A stretch of DNA of 64,000 nt from assembly GCF_040372045.1 (NCBI RefSeq), contig NZ_BAABWH010000005.1. One strand, written 5' to 3'. Below are positions 34,361 through 42,937 of the stretch, piece by piece; within the stretch, counting starts at the first letter, position 1; each line of letters opens with the position of its first letter. The stretch comes from Thalassolituus sp006212115 (lineage in GTDB: Bacteria; Pseudomonadota; Gammaproteobacteria; Pseudomonadales; Oceanobacteraceae). The translations under genes and the position numbers were made by a program. A model generated the notes under the pieces. That model was given only the letters and a program-made list of their open reading frames with translations. It had not been told where the DNA came from and ran no database searches.

Positions 34361-35311
34361 TTACTGGTTGTCGAGGAAACGCTCAGCGTCCAACGCAGCC
34401 ATACAGCCTGTCCCTGCAGAGGTAATAGCCTGACGGTAAACGTGATCAGAAACGTCACCAGCCGCAAATACGCCCTCAACGCTGGTCTGCGTCGCATTGC
34501 CATGCAAACCGCTCTGAACGACGATGTAGCCGTCTTTCATCTCAAGCTGGCCTTCAAACATGCTGGTATTCGGAGAGTGACCGATAGCAACAAAGATGCC
34601 TTCGAGCTCGAGATCTTCGGTCTCGCCAGTTTCACGGTTCTTAATCCGCATACCGGTTACACCCATATCATCGCCCAGGACCTCATCCAGCTCGCTATTC
34701 CAACGGATAGTGACGTTTCCGTTTTCCGCTTTATCCAATAGTTTATCCGCGAGAATCTTCTCACTACGGAAACTATCGCGACGGTGAACAACGACAACCT
34801 CAGCGGCTATGTTGGATAGGTACAGCGCTTCTTCTACGGCTGTATTCCCGCCACCGATGACTGCGACACGCTTCTTACGATAAAAGAATCCATCACAAGT
34901 CGCACAGGCCGAAACGCCTTTACCTTTGAATGCTTCTTCACTCTCAAGTCCGAGATACTTCGCGCTCGCACCCGTTGCAATTACCAAGGCATCACAAGTG
35001 TACTCACCTGAATCACCGGTCAAACGGAAAGGTCGCTGCTGCAGATCTACTGACTTAATATGATCAAACACCACTTCAGTGTTAAATCGCTCTGCGTGGG
35101 CTTTCATTCGCTCCATGAGCTCGGGCCCCTGAACACCGTCTGCATCACCCGGCCAGTTGTCTACATCGGTCGTGGTGGTGAGTTGGCCACCCATCTGCAT
35201 ACCCGAAATAATAACTGGGTCTAGGTTGGCACGGGCACCGTACACTGCAGCAGTATAGCCAGCAGGGCCAGACCCAAGGATTAACATTTTGATGTGGCGG
35301 GCGTTACTCAT
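34361..35311 (-). CDS. trxB: Thioredoxin reductase TrxB
   Basis: 316 residues from the ATG at 35311 (MSNARHIKMLILGSGPAGYTAAVY); a 33-residue upstream extension of the frame is not family sequence. The FAD-binding GSGPAG (13-18), the redox pair Cys136 and Cys139 (ACATCDGF), the NADPH-binding GGGNTAVE and the C-terminal AAGDVSDHVYRQAITSAGTG are all intact. TrxB reduces thioredoxin with NADPH in the cytoplasm. Confidence 0.98.
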   Translation of the reverse strand: MSNARHIKMLILGSGPAGYTAAVYGARANLDPVIISGMQMGGQLTTTTDVDNWPGDADGVQGPELMERMKAHAERFNTEVVFDHIKSVDLQQRPFRLTGDSGEYTCDALVIATGASAKYLGLESEEAFKGKGVSACATCDGFFYRKKRVAVIGGGNTAVEEALYLSNIAAEVVVVHRRDSFRSEKILADKLLDKAENGNVTIRWNSELDEVLGDDMGVTGMRIKNRETGETEDLELEGIFVAIGHSPNTSMFEGQLEMKDGYIVVQSGLHGNATQTSVEGVFAAGDVSDHVYRQAITSAGTGCMAALDAERFLDNQ

Positions 35312-35592
35312 CCGCAGTCTCCGTGAATAAAGGTGTAAAAGTGTTATTGGGGTGGAAGTATAAAGAATCAAGGGAGTGTACGTCACCCTGTACGTCTCCC
35401 CGCAGATCACCTGTCTAACCGGGCATTACAACAAATAACAATGCTGGCTTACATTGCCTTTTCCCTTTGTAATCAATGAGATATCCCGCCAATAAATGAA
35501 CAATAGTTCATCTGTCAAATTCTGTTCGTTGTTGAAATTTTATCCATGAGTCAGGATTACCCCACATAGCAACAACCGCACAGGCCATGAAA

Positions 35593-36315
35593 ATGAGTAA
35601 ACAACAAGAAATAAAGCAGAAGTCTCGCCTCGGCACACTGCTCATGCATAAAGGACTCATCACCCGTCGCCAATTGGACGAAGCATTGGATCTTCAAAGT
35701 ACCAGCAAAATGATGCTGGGTGAGATCATGGTTCAGAAAGGTTGGATCTCAGAGAAAGAATTAACAAAAGCACTAAAAGGCCAATCACGATACCGTATGG
35801 TCGCTGCAGTCGGTGCAGTGCTGCTTGGTCCAGTTCAGCCCTTTGTCGCGAGCGCGCATGCCTCGATTGATACCACGATCGATGCCGAACAGTATGAAGC
35901 AAAGCGTATCGCAGGGTTCGGTAACATGAAGCCTATGACCGAAAGCGACATGGCAGAGGTAACGGGCCAGGGTATCAGTGAGAACGTAGCCTATCTGCAA
36001 GAGGTACTGGGCGGCGAAAACGACGGTGCCGAAGCGCCGGAGACAGCCACCATGACGGCTCTTCAGAGCATCTTCCCGGGACTGAATGTACTTACCGACT
36101 ACGAGATCAGCGATGTCGAGTATTACGGTGACGGTCCGAGTGTCACTCTGCACGAAGATGGCTCGATCGAAATGCAAGGTCCCAAACGTATCGGTGAGAT
36201 AGCCTTTAAGGATGTTAACTTCCGCGGTGCAACTGGCCCTGCGATGGGAGATCTTTCAATCAAAAACCTGAGCATGTCTGAAGGTTCTACCATCACTCTT
36301 CGCGCGCGGAACTAA
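35593..36315 (+). CDS. MshEN (c-di-GMP-binding) domain fused to an exported tandem-paralogue domain
   Basis: 240 residues from the ATG at 35593, with AGG 8 bp upstream; an ATG 6 bp earlier is too close. Residues 12-35 and 41-64 are two 24-residue motifs with a 5-residue spacer (RLGTLLMHKGLITRRQLDEA...; LGEIMVQKGWISEKELTKAL), the exact layout of MshEN, which binds c-di-GMP. A hydrophobic segment (about 69-88) and then a domain with TESDMAEVTGQG follow. That domain recurs in the next two genes. Membrane-anchored sensing of c-di-GMP is inferred; the fusion of MshEN with this domain is unusual. Confidence 0.78.
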   Translation: MSKQQEIKQKSRLGTLLMHKGLITRRQLDEALDLQSTSKMMLGEIMVQKGWISEKELTKALKGQSRYRMVAAVGAVLLGPVQPFVASAHASIDTTIDAEQYEAKRIAGFGNMKPMTESDMAEVTGQGISENVAYLQEVLGGENDGAEAPETATMTALQSIFPGLNVLTDYEISDVEYYGDGPSVTLHEDGSIEMQGPKRIGEIAFKDVNFRGATGPAMGDLSIKNLSMSEGSTITLRARN

Positions 36316-36540
36316 GGCGCCTAAGCTAGGCAAGCTCCAGGTAATTCGGGGGCTTGCTTCCCTCTTCCCTCCTTCTATCTCAGTCGCCCTGCAGAAGCTC
36401 GGAGAGCGTGCCCCTGGCCCTGCCTCTGACGCAAAACGTCGCAAGTCGTAGTTCATCTCACACTTAATTAGACCTTATACGCCACATATAGAATTAGCAT
36501 ATTAAAAGTCCGGACAATTGAAGCCGGACCTATGCCTAAC

Positions 36541-36556
36541 TGTGATTTGTGTCACA
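36541..36556 (+). promoter_or_regulatory. CRP/Vfr-type operator
   Basis: TGTGATTTGTGTCACA is a perfect TGTGA-N6-TCACA palindrome, 74 bp before the start of the second tandem paralogue. A CRP or Vfr protein would be expected to bind it. The site is exact, but regulation is inferred. Confidence 0.7.
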
Positions 36557-36629
36557 AGGACAAAGCCGACGCGCGGCGGATGGTGTTTCATGTGTCATCA
36601 GAACTCAAATAATAATTTCTGGGGCAGCT

Positions 36630-37163
36630 ATGGACAAAAGATCGAAAGGACTTTCACGTTTTCCGTTAAAACTCATCGCAGTTGTAACCTGCCTGGGTAT
36701 GCTATCCGGACACAGCGTTGCTGAAACCAAACGCCCAACTGACCCCGCCTCACTCGCCAAGCGTGTCGGCATGACGGCCATCTATGACGATGGTATGTCA
36801 AATGTCGTCGCGCAGGGATTTTCTGAGGATGTCGACTATCTCATGGATGTCATCGATCAGACCGGTCCTTCTGATCAAGCACCAGAAACGGCTTTGATGA
36901 CTGTGCTTCAAATTGCCCTGCCGTTCTTGCCAGCATTCAGTGGCTATGAGATTTCCGGCATCCAATACGATGATCCAGAGGCAGAACGAGTCATCTTTAA
37001 TGCTGATGCGACGGTTACCCTTGTTCTACCTAATCGCATCGGCGAGATTGCCTACCGCGACTTTAAAGCAAAAGACAGCAGTGGCGCAGCACTAGGGGAC
37101 GTTATCTTCAGCGATATCCGATTGCTGGATAATTCCACATTACGTCTGATTGGCTCTGACTGA
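36630..37163 (+). CDS. Exported protein, second tandem paralogue
   Basis: 177 residues from the ATG at 36630, with GGGGC upstream. A signal peptide (roughly 14-33, ending GHSVA) is followed by the paralogous domain: MSNVVAQGFSEDVDYLMDVI, GYEISGIQYDD, IGEIAYRDFKAKD and ALGDVIFSDIRLLDNSTLRL. These match the products at 35593-36315 and 37357-37878 along the whole length. It lacks MshEN. The VTGQG/VAQGF element resembles small surface or pilus-associated proteins with a similar motif; no firm family. Confidence 0.75.
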   Translation: MDKRSKGLSRFPLKLIAVVTCLGMLSGHSVAETKRPTDPASLAKRVGMTAIYDDGMSNVVAQGFSEDVDYLMDVIDQTGPSDQAPETALMTVLQIALPFLPAFSGYEISGIQYDDPEAERVIFNADATVTLVLPNRIGEIAYRDFKAKDSSGAALGDVIFSDIRLLDNSTLRLIGSD

Positions 37164-37240
37164 GTAGTCGAATATATCGGCCAAAACAAGCAAGGTGCGT
37201 ACTCTGTCGGAGAGACTACGCCACTTGTTACCGATCTATT

Positions 37241-37260
37241 TTAAGTGTCCAGACACTTAA
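37241..37260. promoter_or_regulatory. Perfect inverted repeat upstream of the third paralogue
   Basis: TTAAGTGTC and its exact complement GACACTTAA are separated by 2 bp. It lies 97 bp before the gene at 37357 and is not followed by T residues, so an operator is more likely than a terminator. Confidence 0.5.
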
Positions 37261-37356
37261 CGCCGTTACGCATCCTTTCTCTCTAAACCCCTGAACACCT
37301 TCCGTCCTACCATGGTCTTATACCTCCCCAATAAACAATAAGAAGGGAGTCACCAC

Positions 37357-37878
37357 ATGGAATGCGTCAAGCGGGGCACTGTATGCGCCCAGACCGTCTT
37401 GATAGGAAGTCTGCTGATAATGAGCGCTAACATTAGTGCAGGACCGTCAAGAAATGATCTAGAGCAGAGAACGGGACTAATCAGTCTGGAGGACAAGCGA
37501 CTCCAATCCGTTACAGCTCAAGGTATCAGAGAAGATAGCCAATACCTGATCGACCTGGCAGACAATAACGGACCAGGTGACGAAGGCGGGCTAAAAACCA
37601 TTATGGTGCTCTTACAGGCAGGGTTACCTTTATTGCAACTGGTTGGCGAATACGAAATCAGTGGCGTCACATACGATAATCCCGATGCACCGCGAAGCGT
37701 AGTTAACGAAGATGGTACCGTTACACTGATACTTCCCAGCGACATCGAAGAAATCGCGTATCGGGACATGCGGTTCGGAGAGACGCCTTCAGGCGTTCTG
37801 GGAGACCTCTACTTCCGTAATATTTCGACTCTGCCAGAATCAACCGTCACACTGATACCACGCCCGGATACCCCGTAG
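37357..37878 (+). CDS. Exported protein, third tandem paralogue
   Basis: 173 residues, start preceded by GAAGGGAG. The N terminus has a signal-like hydrophobic stretch (TVLIGSLLIMSANISAG), followed by the same domain as its neighbours: LQSVTAQGIREDSQYLIDLA, YEISGVTYDNPDAP, EEIAYRDMRF and VLGDLYFRNISTLPESTVTL. It is the most diverged of the three. Tandem triplication with retained order suggests a recent family expansion at this locus; the function is unknown. Confidence 0.75.
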   Translation: MECVKRGTVCAQTVLIGSLLIMSANISAGPSRNDLEQRTGLISLEDKRLQSVTAQGIREDSQYLIDLADNNGPGDEGGLKTIMVLLQAGLPLLQLVGEYEISGVTYDNPDAPRSVVNEDGTVTLILPSDIEEIAYRDMRFGETPSGVLGDLYFRNISTLPESTVTLIPRPDTP

Positions 37879-37892
37879 CATTCAGTGCAATA

Positions 37893-37923
37893 AAAAAACG
37901 GGAGCCGAAGCTCCCGTTTTTTG
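37893..37923. terminator. Bidirectional rho-independent terminator
   Basis: A run of A, then ACGGGAGC, a CGAA loop, GCTCCCGT and a run of T. It can end both the plus-strand paralogue operon and the minus-strand TRAP operon that meets it. Confidence 0.92.
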
Positions 37924-37945
37924 TTTAACCACGAATTCCAGTAGC

Positions 37946-40072
37946 CTAGTAGGCTATGGCAAGCGGTACAAAGGCAACGATCAGCAGAGCCGTAGCCATG
38001 GTTGCAAGTGGCAACAGAATCTTCTCGTGACGATACCAGAAGCTCTCTCCGACCACTTCTTCCTTGGATAGCCGCACTTCCTCTTCGCCCACCACTTGTC
38101 TGGTGAGCAGGTGGTTAAGCGCAACCGGCGGACTCAGGTATCCTAGTTCGAAGGCAACCAGAGTAACCATCCAGAAGTGGACAGGATCAATACCGCTCTC
38201 ATAAGCGATACTGGCGATTGTTGCGCTCACCAGGATAACCGCGCCGTACGGGTCCATAACCATGCCAATGACAACGAGAATTGCGACAAGCAGTGCCATT
38301 GCCAACCAGATAGAGCTGAACTCAGTCGGTACCATTGCCATGACTTCGGCGCGCTCAATCACACCACCAATGCTCACGGACATACCCATCAACATCAACA
38401 GTGCACCGATGTGACCGGTTGTTTCAGTCGTCGCTTCACGAATGGTTTTTTCAATCGAATCACGACCGCGCTTCAGATCGTCGTAGCTTTCCTCGAGGCG
38501 GTGCTCAACGTATTCAATGTTGAGGTTTTCACGTTTGAGGACGTCTTTTTCCTGATTCAGGCGTTCGTAAATCAGGATCACCAGCAACAATACTGGAAGG
38601 ATAATCGGTGCCGAGAACTCATCAAGGTACGCGTTCAACAGCACTGCATACACAACCAGGGTAACACTGATCAGAATGACGTACGGGATCAGCGGCTTCA
38701 GCGCTTCTTTGAACTCTGGCCATACGTTGCTATCCGGACGCTGGATCGCAACAGGCTCTTTACGGGTCAGTAGCGCATAGAAGGCGAAGAGCACAGTGGT
38801 CAGGAAGAATACTTTCACACCCCAACCAAACAGCTGATCGGTCGTTACCTCATTGTTCAGTGCTGCAACAATCACCACCAGCAAGCACGGACGAAGTACC
38901 ACACCAAGTGAACCTGACATCGCAGTAGCAGCCAGTGCTAGTTGGCGACGGGCTCCTGCACGGCGTAATTCCATATAGATGAGGCCACCGACAGCGATAA
39001 CAAAGATACCAGAACCACCTGTATAAGCAGTTGGAACCGCCGCAAGTGCGACCACAGCAACAGCCAGCATTTCAGGTGGGAGCTTCAGAGGCCGGAAAAT
39101 GTTGAATACCTTCTGCGCCATCTCAGTACGCTTGAGGAGCATACCGATCCATACATACAGACCGACGTTCAGGAACAGCTGTGACAGTTCCATCATCTGG
39201 TTAAGGTAAATACCAATACCCGCTGGGTGTCCGGCAAGAATAAAGTACGTACCTGAGATAAGGCACATAGTAGCGTACAGAGGGATAGCCAACTGGGCTT
39301 TAAGAAAGTTGCCACCCGGTTCCGCGTCTTTGGGGATAACCACCATCTGGTATAGGGTGACTGCAAGAGGAGCCCCAAAACCGAATATCCATAACCAATG
39401 CAGAACTGCATGTTCGGTACTGACTTCAATACCCGCAGAGAAGGCAACTTCTTTGAAGCTGTACACTGAGTAAAACAGGATCGCAAAGGCAACGAACTGG
39501 GCACCTGCGGCAACCCGATAATCCATCGCAGTGACCATAGGTCGAAGCGAAATATGATGGCGGCGCATCAGAGCTGTACCACCACAAATCAGCACCAGAA
39601 TTGCCAGCATGATACGCTGAGTGGCCATTCCGAGCTCACCGAAGTTGGCAACCCCTAGCTCGACGGAGCGGAAAATTTCCACAGCAGGAGTGATGCGGTC
39701 TTTGGTGGCATCATATTGCTCGTATTTGATCTCACACTGAGCTTGCGCCGCTTCCAATGACTTCCGCATAACAGCCGGATCGACTGGCTCTGGGGCAAAC
39801 AGATCAAACTCATCAACAGGCTGGTTGTTCCGCTCCTCAACGATCCTTGCCAGTTCAGCATCAATATCCATATTGAGGTCACAGGACGGCTCAACCGGGT
39901 CGTGACGAAGCATAAAGTATCCTTCCCAGACACTTTCCCCCAGTTGCAGTAATTGCGCATGCATCGTGTGACTGGTGTTGAGAATAATCACAAACACCAA
40001 AACCAGAAATGCAGGAAGCGCAGCGAGCCATTCGTATATCGTACGGTTACCCGTACGTACGTGCTGCTCCAT
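37946..40072 (-). CDS. TRAP transporter fused permease (DctQ-like plus DctM)
   Basis: 708 residues from the ATG at 40072 (an ATG 9 bp earlier is also possible). The N-terminal part has several membrane segments and an acidic periplasmic loop rich in Glu and Asp; the remainder is the DctM large permease with GMLLKRTEMAQKVFNIF, TAYTGGSGIFVIAVGG and the final SPPVALNHLLTRQVVGEEEV. TRAP transporters take up organic acids with a sodium or proton gradient. It is the last gene of a three-gene operon behind a lipoprotein and a binding protein. Confidence 0.88.
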   Translation of the reverse strand: MEQHVRTGNRTIYEWLAALPAFLVLVFVIILNTSHTMHAQLLQLGESVWEGYFMLRHDPVEPSCDLNMDIDAELARIVEERNNQPVDEFDLFAPEPVDPAVMRKSLEAAQAQCEIKYEQYDATKDRITPAVEIFRSVELGVANFGELGMATQRIMLAILVLICGGTALMRRHHISLRPMVTAMDYRVAAGAQFVAFAILFYSVYSFKEVAFSAGIEVSTEHAVLHWLWIFGFGAPLAVTLYQMVVIPKDAEPGGNFLKAQLAIPLYATMCLISGTYFILAGHPAGIGIYLNQMMELSQLFLNVGLYVWIGMLLKRTEMAQKVFNIFRPLKLPPEMLAVAVVALAAVPTAYTGGSGIFVIAVGGLIYMELRRAGARRQLALAATAMSGSLGVVLRPCLLVVIVAALNNEVTTDQLFGWGVKVFFLTTVLFAFYALLTRKEPVAIQRPDSNVWPEFKEALKPLIPYVILISVTLVVYAVLLNAYLDEFSAPIILPVLLLVILIYERLNQEKDVLKRENLNIEYVEHRLEESYDDLKRGRDSIEKTIREATTETTGHIGALLMLMGMSVSIGGVIERAEVMAMVPTEFSSIWLAMALLVAILVVIGMVMDPYGAVILVSATIASIAYESGIDPVHFWMVTLVAFELGYLSPPVALNHLLTRQVVGEEEVRLSKEEVVGESFWYRHEKILLPLATMATALLIVAFVPLAIAY

Positions 40073-40185
40073 GAAAAACACCTCTTATATTATAAAAGAA
40101 CCGAAGCCGGCCGGCTTCGGTTCGTCCCCCAATGCCTGCTCTCCGGTGACCTTACGGCTGGAAAGCTAAGGCGTGTTACGCAGTA

Positions 40186-41175
40186 TTACTCCAGATTCTC
40201 AACACACTCTGCCGCTGAGCCATCGGCTTTACAACGCAGGTTTTTGAGTAGTTTCAGCATCTTGCCATCGTATACACCTTCATCGCGAAGAGTGATACGA
40301 ACCTGACGAAGCATCTCGTTGTATTCTTTCATCTGTGCTTCTGGCAGGTCTAACCAGTAGTGATCTTCGATCTCGTCTGTGTGCTTCTTAATGTTCTTGA
40401 TTGCACGATCGAACAGTGAAGCTACGTACTGACGTGATTTCTGTGAGTACTCATCTGAGAAGCTTTCACGGTGGAACACCAACTGGAAGTCCAGGTATGC
40501 CAGGTTGTAACGCAGAATGGCACCGTTCTCACCAAGGCCCTTGTACATTTCAAGAGGCTTGTATGCGATTGCTGGCGCGTAAGCGATATCAACACTGCCA
40601 TTGTTGAACTTACCGGAGAAGTTCGCTGAGTTAGACGGAACAACCGCAGCACCCACGTGATTTACCATTTTGATAGATGGAGCATCGTAATCAAGGGTGG
40701 CAATCTTCTTACCAGACATTTCTTCAACGGTATCAATGCTACGGTCGTTAACAAACAGGTATACCGCGCCTGCTGGAATCACACCACCAACGGCGTAGCG
40801 CTCGGTCATCATGTACTTCGCAGCGTTCGGAGCCGAAGTCATCATGACAACTTGACGCATGATGTTGTCATCAGGCACCGCACCGATCGCTTCAATGGTT
40901 GATGCAAACTTACTGAAAGGACGAGCACGGGCACCCGTCATCACCACACCGTCACACTGACCAGCTTTAAAATCGTCAGATGCGATTTTCTCATCAGTGT
41001 AGGCGTGCAGCTTAACTTCAATGCCTTCCGCAAGAGCGAACTCGCGGTAGTCTTTCATCAGTCCAAACATAGGACCACTGCTACCCAGTGGGTCATAAAT
41101 ACAGAAGTCACGTTGTTCAACAGCGCTCGCAAAAGGCGCCAGGGTCATCGCAGCGATGGCCAATAATTTACGCAT
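40186..41175 (-). CDS. TRAP-associated solute-binding protein
   Basis: 329 residues from the ATG at 41175: AAGGA lies at 6-bp spacing from it, whereas the earlier ATG at 41181 has no room. A signal peptide (ending APFASA) is followed by a periplasmic binding-protein fold with FCIYDPLGSSGPMFGLMKDYREFA, NNGSVDIAYAPAIAYKPLEMY and FHRESFSDEYSQKSRQ. It resembles the DctP-like binding proteins that feed fused TRAP permeases. Ligand unknown. It sits between the permease gene and the lipoprotein gene, with a few bases of spacing on the upstream side. Confidence 0.82.
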   Translation of the reverse strand: MRKLLAIAAMTLAPFASAVEQRDFCIYDPLGSSGPMFGLMKDYREFALAEGIEVKLHAYTDEKIASDDFKAGQCDGVVMTGARARPFSKFASTIEAIGAVPDDNIMRQVVMMTSAPNAAKYMMTERYAVGGVIPAGAVYLFVNDRSIDTVEEMSGKKIATLDYDAPSIKMVNHVGAAVVPSNSANFSGKFNNGSVDIAYAPAIAYKPLEMYKGLGENGAILRYNLAYLDFQLVFHRESFSDEYSQKSRQYVASLFDRAIKNIKKHTDEIEDHYWLDLPEAQMKEYNEMLRQVRITLRDEGVYDGKMLKLLKNLRCKADGSAAECVENLE

Positions 41176-41184
41176 ATCCATTCC

Positions 41185-42198
41185 TTAATCTAACAGGTCG
41201 TCAATATCCATCACGGGAGCGGCGCTTTCGTCCACATCATCCCAGAAAGTACCGAATTCACCGACTGGTGTACGAGAGCCAGTAGCATCAGTCCACATAC
41301 GGTCGGAAACCGCACGGATCTGACGACTTGCTACCACGTCGAGCAGTCTGTAATCGCGATGGCTTGGGTTAGTTTTAAGAGAGGCTGCGTGACGACGGAT
41401 AGCATCCTTCACACGATCCGTGTGACCACCACCATCAGCAACAAGAATTTCAACCGCATGAGCAAGACGCACGCCGTTCTCAGTTGCAGTGCGGGAAGCT
41501 GTTTCAAGCTCTACCCATGGGTCGCCCGCATTCTCATCAGAAGAATCCGGCATCAGAATTTTCAGGCCAGCCGCTGCAGCTGCTGGAACACCCCAGTAGT
41601 CTTCGTTGTCCAGACACTGAAGGCCACGTACTGCCTTCATAGCGATGTCTTTAGGTACATTCACTATGCTTTGCGCTTTCAGATCGTTCAGTACCGACTG
41701 GAGGCCCGCAAGGTTACCCAGTGTCCAGTACACGCCTTCGTCGTAGTTCAGGCGAGGACATTTCTCACCCGGCTCACCAAACTCGTCAACCATGTGCTGA
41801 TAAGCCCGATACTGACGGGTAGCAGCGATGGCGTATTCGCGTTTTTCACGAATACGAGCATCTTTGGCTTCGTTAATGTTCTGATTTTTGAAAGCGCGGA
41901 TATAAGCAAGGCTTTCTTCGATGGCGGCTTCCTCTGCACACGAGCCGGCCATCATGTTCATCATGAGGTTCGCAAGGTCGTCAGTAGAAGTTACTCGGGT
42001 AAATGCATTGATGAGCGGTTGCAGGCCCTGAGTGGTCGAGCAAGCGACACCTACGTCATCGATTGTCATGGTGTAAGGCGTAACGTGTCGATCAGTAAGA
42101 TCGTAGACCACCCAACCCATTTGCATGTAAATGATACTGCAGCCAGACAGTGTGACCATGGTCACAGCTGTAAGAAAAATGCGAGAGAGAAACGACAT
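41185..42198 (-). CDS. TRAP-associated lipoprotein (TatT-like)
   Basis: 337 residues from the ATG at 42198, with a GGGGG ribosome-binding site; the frame extends upstream to 42291 without matching sequence. Lipobox LSGC (Cys19). The mature part is helical with paired Cys (VACSTTQGL; AGSCAEEAA; GLQCLDNED) and repeats of helix pairs similar to the TPR-like TatT protein that docks with TRAP binding proteins. The match to TatT is a recollection of pattern. It is the first gene of the TRAP operon. Confidence 0.65.
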   Translation of the reverse strand: MSFLSRIFLTAVTMVTLSGCSIIYMQMGWVVYDLTDRHVTPYTMTIDDVGVACSTTQGLQPLINAFTRVTSTDDLANLMMNMMAGSCAEEAAIEESLAYIRAFKNQNINEAKDARIREKREYAIAATRQYRAYQHMVDEFGEPGEKCPRLNYDEGVYWTLGNLAGLQSVLNDLKAQSIVNVPKDIAMKAVRGLQCLDNEDYWGVPAAAAAGLKILMPDSSDENAGDPWVELETASRTATENGVRLAHAVEILVADGGGHTDRVKDAIRRHAASLKTNPSHRDYRLLDVVASRQIRAVSDRMWTDATGSRTPVGEFGTFWDDVDESAAPVMDIDDLLD

Positions 42199-42937
42199 GA
42201 CGCCCCCATCAGAATGAATGTTTTTTTTATTATTCTCTAGGCTTAAGAAGCCCAGAAGCTTCGTAAACCAAAGAATATCCGGTTTACGCAATGAATACCA
42301 TTACTAACCTTCTAAATCACGGACAGCCCGGAAATTATTGGAAAAGCTGCGCCACAGAAAGGTTAATTGGTGCCAAGCCTCCTTCAGCACTGAACTGGGG
42401 CCAGTGACATTTTTTTACAGACTTATGCCGGTGAAAAACAGGTTTGTCTCATATTTGCTGTTGACCACACCTGTTTTTAGTCATTTATCGCCACAAAGCA
42501 GAGTCTTTTGACGCCATTAACAAGTGGTTACAAGTGTATATTATGGCGTTCTAACACTCCCTTTTAGCGTCACTGTCATACATTATTAGGTTTCTGTCTG
42601 ATATATCTCAGTCCCTTTTTGCAATGAGGACAAAGTCACAGAGGCTCAATTTAGTAGTTGCATTAATCGCTCAGCTCGTCATATTGGATAGTAAGAAGAC
42701 GCTATCGGAGGGAGTTTCTCTGAACGATTGCACTGGGCTATCACCTTTCGTGATAGCAACTTACAGCACCTTATCTTTCTGCACTCCGCAGTCGCTGGGC
42801 CAAGGCCGCATCGTCTCTCCCTCTTCCGCTCCACGAATCCCCCCCACCCTACCGAATCCGGAAGCACTGAAAATATGGCGCAATGACGCGCTGTATTACT
42901 GCGCTCCGATATCTGACGCAATCAGGAGACTGACTCT
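42199..42937. other. Long intergenic region before phoH
   Basis: 739 bp with no credible gene; the frame at 42624-42992 runs into phoH and lacks family sequence. It must contain the divergent promoters. One perfect hairpin, GCTATCAC/GTGATAGC with a 5-nt loop, is at 42737-42757, without a T tract. I see no other defined site. Confidence 0.6.
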
